Below, piece after piece: positions 61,459 through 64,000 of a stretch of DNA of 64,000 bases. The stretch comes from Kluyvera sp040932435 (GTDB lineage: Bacteria > Pseudomonadota > Gammaproteobacteria > Enterobacterales > Enterobacteriaceae): positions 1-64,000 of the forward strand of contig NZ_JBFQGA010000009.1 of the NCBI RefSeq assembly GCF_040932435.1, read 5' to 3'. Positions within the stretch are counted from its first letter, which is position 1. The number at the start of each line of letters is the position of its first letter. Position numbers and translations under genes: made by a program. The notes below the pieces were generated by a model, which was not told the DNA's origin, ran no database searches, and saw only the letters and a list, made by a program, of their open reading frames with translations.

Positions 61459-62979
61459 GTGATTCAAAACCTGAATTTCCGCCGACCGTTAAATATGTAT
61501 TTTATGATAACGGCCTGTGTTCTAACGTTAATCTGTTCTCTGCTGATGGCCGTCCAGTGGTATGAGATTAAATCCTCCTACCAACGGCAGAACATGCGGT
61601 TTGTGCAGAATCTGGCCATTTACACCCATAAATATCTTATCGGCTATGAAAAGATGCTGGATGAGACGCTCCGCCAGTTTGACGACACCAGCGATGGCAT
61701 CATCACTACACAAAACGACGACACACTTCGCCACTGGTTATTCGAGCGCTTTAACGCCATGCCGGACGTACGTTCACTGGTGTACGCCGACAGGAAAGGA
61801 AAGTTTATTCGTGTGCCCAATGTTGTACTCCCCAAAGAGGCCCAGCTCACCATTGATGCCCGCAGCCATATTTGGTACGTCAGTGCGGCAAAAGACGATT
61901 TTGACAGCGCGCACTATACCCACAGTCAGGATATTTTTGACGATGGCACACAGACGCTAACTATCTCTAAATCATTGGTTAACGGTGAAGACGGAGAAAA
62001 GGTCGGGGTCATGGCGATTCGTCTGAACAAGAAATCCAGTGAAAGTGTCATCAATTCCGCCAGTTCCCCCCTGCCGGGTCAGACGTGGATTATTGATGCC
62101 AAAGGGCAGTTAGTTGCCAGCGAAAAAGGAACGCTCAGTTTACAAACCGTTGCCGCCTCTGCCGCGAAGATGCACAGCAATAACGCCTCCTTTTACCTTT
62201 CCGAAACCAAGAGTTGGTATTTCTATAGCAGCATTGGCAACAGCGGCTGGGTGATGGTGCATGAGGTTAGCGCACAAGACATGGACAAGCAGATCTACGG
62301 CAAGAGTGCCAATGTCCTTTACTGCCTGATCTTTGCGCTGATGGGGCTGCTTTTCTGTTGGTGGACAGTGCGCAATGCGCTCAACGCTCTTTATATTCGC
62401 ATCGCCAACAGCATTCGTAACGGCGCCATCGAGCAAAAAGCCGCCGAACAGCTTCTGTACGAGGAGATCCATAATTCCAGCGCACAGCAAGAGGCTATCA
62501 AAAATGAGGCGCTAACCGACGGTTTAACCGAGCTTAAAAACCGGCGTGCTTTTGATAACGATATTGAATTCCACCAGCAGTCGCCCGATGTATGTGTGGC
62601 CCTTATCGATATCGACAATTTTAAAGCCATCAATGACACCTACGGCCACGCCACCGGCGACATGGTATTGAAAACGGTCTCAGATCTCGGCATGCGACTG
62701 CGCGGATTGGATAACATCACCCTCTATCGCTACGGCGGTGAAGAGATTGCCGTGCTGTTCCAAGGAATAACTCCGCTTGATGCGCTGGGGTATCTGAACC
62801 GCTGGCGGGAAACCTGCGACCAGCGCCAGTTCCGTGAACCCCATCTCCACGTGACCTTTAGCGGAGGTATGTGCATGAAGGGTGAGTTGCGCATTGAAGA
62901 AGCGCTAGAGCGTGCGGATAGCCTGCTGTATGACGCTAAACACAGCGGTAAAAATCGCATCATGAGCGACATAGCGTAA
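61459..62979 (+). CDS. Membrane diguanylate cyclase with dCache-like sensor
   Basis: 506 residues from GTG 61459, chosen because GGAG lies six bases upstream; an ATG at 61432 or TTG at 61399 would lengthen it. Two membrane helices (about 14-35 and 285-308) enclose a roughly 250-residue periplasmic dCache-like domain (MPDVRSLVYADRKGKFIRV, SHIWYVSAAKD, WIIDAKGQLVAS). The GGDEF domain (about 345-503) has the active-site variant RYGGEEIAVLF and DIDNFKAINDTYGH. The canonical RxxD inhibitory site five residues before the motif is not present. It makes c-di-GMP at the inner membrane. Followed by a phosphodiesterase gene. Confidence 0.9.
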   Translation: MIQNLNFRRPLNMYFMITACVLTLICSLLMAVQWYEIKSSYQRQNMRFVQNLAIYTHKYLIGYEKMLDETLRQFDDTSDGIITTQNDDTLRHWLFERFNAMPDVRSLVYADRKGKFIRVPNVVLPKEAQLTIDARSHIWYVSAAKDDFDSAHYTHSQDIFDDGTQTLTISKSLVNGEDGEKVGVMAIRLNKKSSESVINSASSPLPGQTWIIDAKGQLVASEKGTLSLQTVAASAAKMHSNNASFYLSETKSWYFYSSIGNSGWVMVHEVSAQDMDKQIYGKSANVLYCLIFALMGLLFCWWTVRNALNALYIRIANSIRNGAIEQKAAEQLLYEEIHNSSAQQEAIKNEALTDGLTELKNRRAFDNDIEFHQQSPDVCVALIDIDNFKAINDTYGHATGDMVLKTVSDLGMRLRGLDNITLYRYGGEEIAVLFQGITPLDALGYLNRWRETCDQRQFREPHLHVTFSGGMCMKGELRIEEALERADSLLYDAKHSGKNRIMSDIA

Positions 62980-63112
62980 CTATGTTCTTTTACGTAATGG
63001 AATCGCTGAACATTGCCGTCACCGCGCTTCGCTGCCTGCGCAATCCGTAAACAGAAAATAGATTCATTGGTGCGACCTTGACCTTTAAGGTTGCGCCACC
63101 GAGTCTTCCACC

Positions 63113-63140
63113 TAGATAATCCTCAAGAGGTGATTATCTA
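63113..63140. promoter_or_regulatory. 28-base imperfect palindrome between the cyclase and phosphodiesterase genes
   Basis: TAGATAATC and GATTATCTA are perfect reverse complements around an inner CCTC-AA-GAGG palindrome. No T run follows. Operator or transcript hairpin. Confidence 0.45.
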
Positions 63141-63271
63141 CCCACTCATAGTTTGAAAAATCTGATAATAGGAACATTCTTTATATTGATATAGCCGAGG
63201 TGGTTTGCTGGCTATATAATTCCCGCCTTGATTACCCCGCCCATTCACCGCTCGATCGTTAAGGATTTTCG

Positions 63272-64000
63272 ATGCCCACGCAGCGTCCGGTCAAACACAT
63301 CACGTGCGTGCTGACAGTCTCTATTTTTTTACCCATTATTTTGAGCCTCTGGCTCGCGCATCGCCAGGCACACGAACTATTTCAGCAGGAAATGGACGGT
63401 TATGCCGAGCAGGTTGTGGCACGTACCAACCAAGTTAAAGAGCAGACCCACATCGCCCTCGAACAGGCCAACCGCTTTCGTGGCGCTCTCTGCAGCCCTG
63501 AGCATCTGCAGCATATTCAGAAAGTGTCATATGTTCATCAGTACATTCAGCGCATTTTTTATCTCAATGACAGCGGTAGCCCCTGCAACCTGCTCAGTAA
63601 TGCGCTGGCGGAAAAAGTGCCCGGCTCGGAATTTTCCACGCCTGCGGGCTACCACGTATGGTTAACCACCCGTCATGACCTCGATACCGACAACAATAAA
63701 ATAGCCATCAGCAGAGGGAAATATATGGCGGTGGTCTCACCTGATGCGCTTATCGATGTGCTCCCGAACCCGTCGTACCCGATCTATGCCGCGCTCATCA
63801 ACATCCGCAGCCATCACGTGATCGCCAGCACCCATCCGCTAGACCCCAATATCTGGCAAAACACGTTACGGGCCTACCAGCCGACGCTTGAGGTTAACGG
63901 TATCGTCTATCAGCAACAACTGTTGCCAACGGTTGGCGCCATCCTATTAATCTGGTCGCCGAAAAAACATCTCAATGCCAGCATGCTCCGTCAGTTACTG
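63272..64000 (+). CDS. CSS-domain c-di-GMP phosphodiesterase, N-terminal part (runs off the window)
   Basis: 243 residues seen, open to the end. AAGGA lies about eight bases before the ATG. One membrane helix (about 9-28) is followed by a periplasmic domain with the paired cysteines of the CSS family: LCSPEHL (about residue 75) and GSPCNLLS (about 105). In E. coli such domains always precede a second helix and an EAL domain (PdeB, PdeC, PdeD, PdeG, PdeN) and sense redox through the disulfide. The EAL half lies outside the window, so the enzyme activity is inferred. Confidence 0.85.
   Translation, partial: MPTQRPVKHITCVLTVSIFLPIILSLWLAHRQAHELFQQEMDGYAEQVVARTNQVKEQTHIALEQANRFRGALCSPEHLQHIQKVSYVHQYIQRIFYLNDSGSPCNLLSNALAEKVPGSEFSTPAGYHVWLTTRHDLDTDNNKIAISRGKYMAVVSPDALIDVLPNPSYPIYAALINIRSHHVIASTHPLDPNIWQNTLRAYQPTLEVNGIVYQQQLLPTVGAILLIWSPKKHLNASMLRQLL

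Overview
The window is chromosomal DNA of an Enterobacteriaceae species close to Escherichia, Citrobacter, Kluyvera or Klebsiella. Many products match the E. coli proteins I remember almost residue for residue (PutA, PutP, NfrB, NfrA, WrbA, YccJ, RutR, GhrA, YcdX, YcdY, YcdZ, EfeUOB, PhoH, YeeN). E. coli-type REP/BIME palindromes lie between genes. I cannot fix the genus from sequence alone.

Layout. 1-1.9 kb: a Gly/Asn-rich secreted protein (cut by the window edge) is divergent from csgD. The csgEFG genes that normally follow csgD are missing. 2-4.9 kb: ycdZ-ycdY-ycdX-ghrA. 5-7.5 kb: two identical tRNA-Ser(GGA) genes flank a divergent LysR/pirin pair, and a 3'-end tRNA remnant follows the second copy. 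7.8-13.9 kb: nfrB-nfrA-ybcH, an envelope polysaccharide and phage N4 receptor system, occupying the place where E. coli K-12 has pgaABCD/ycdT. 14-24.8 kb: phoH with a Pho box, the efeUOB ferrous iron operon with a Fur box, and putP/putA with five PutA operators. 25-28 kb: an LprI-like gene, rutR (without its rut operon), ymdF, a small exported protein, wrbA and yccJ.

28-46.5 kb is accessory: a four-gene polar amino acid ABC transporter, a lipase-like alpha/beta hydrolase, a GGDEF-EAL protein paired with a cysteine-free molybdopterin-domain-like periplasmic protein, a His-rich membrane protein coupled to an ECF sigma factor, an SDR/LysR pair, an MFS transporter, yeeN, a second LysR/pirin pair, a PhzF-like protein, and a TetR - CadC/MarT-like - FidL-like operon.

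47.2-60.8 kb is a complete choline-utilisation (cut) bacterial microcompartment locus of the long-CutC, GRM2-like kind. It has three tandem hexamer shell genes, aldehyde dehydrogenase, pentamer shell protein, alcohol dehydrogenase, the 1128-residue choline TMA-lyase CutC, its activase CutD, a fourth hexamer protein, a PduL-type phosphotransacylase, a BMC-associated protein of unknown role, a paired SMR exporter and a second, short CutC-like glycyl radical enzyme. In the inferred scheme CutC/CutD cleave choline to trimethylamine and acetaldehyde inside the shell. CutF makes acetyl-CoA, CutO makes ethanol and regenerates NAD+, and the PduL-like enzyme makes acetyl phosphate. The cluster ends in a strong terminator. 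A diguanylate cyclase and a partial CSS/EAL-type phosphodiesterase gene finish the window.

A recurring theme is cyclic di-GMP: CsgD, NfrB (MshEN domain), the GGDEF-EAL protein, the terminal GGDEF protein and the CSS-domain protein. The observations I rate highest are the curli-less csgD with its Gly/Asn-rich partner, the second CutC paralogue with an active-site Tyr-to-Phe change, the sensor-like pairs at 32.9-37.0 kb, and the direct repeats abutting a near-consensus promoter at 61.2-61.3 kb.
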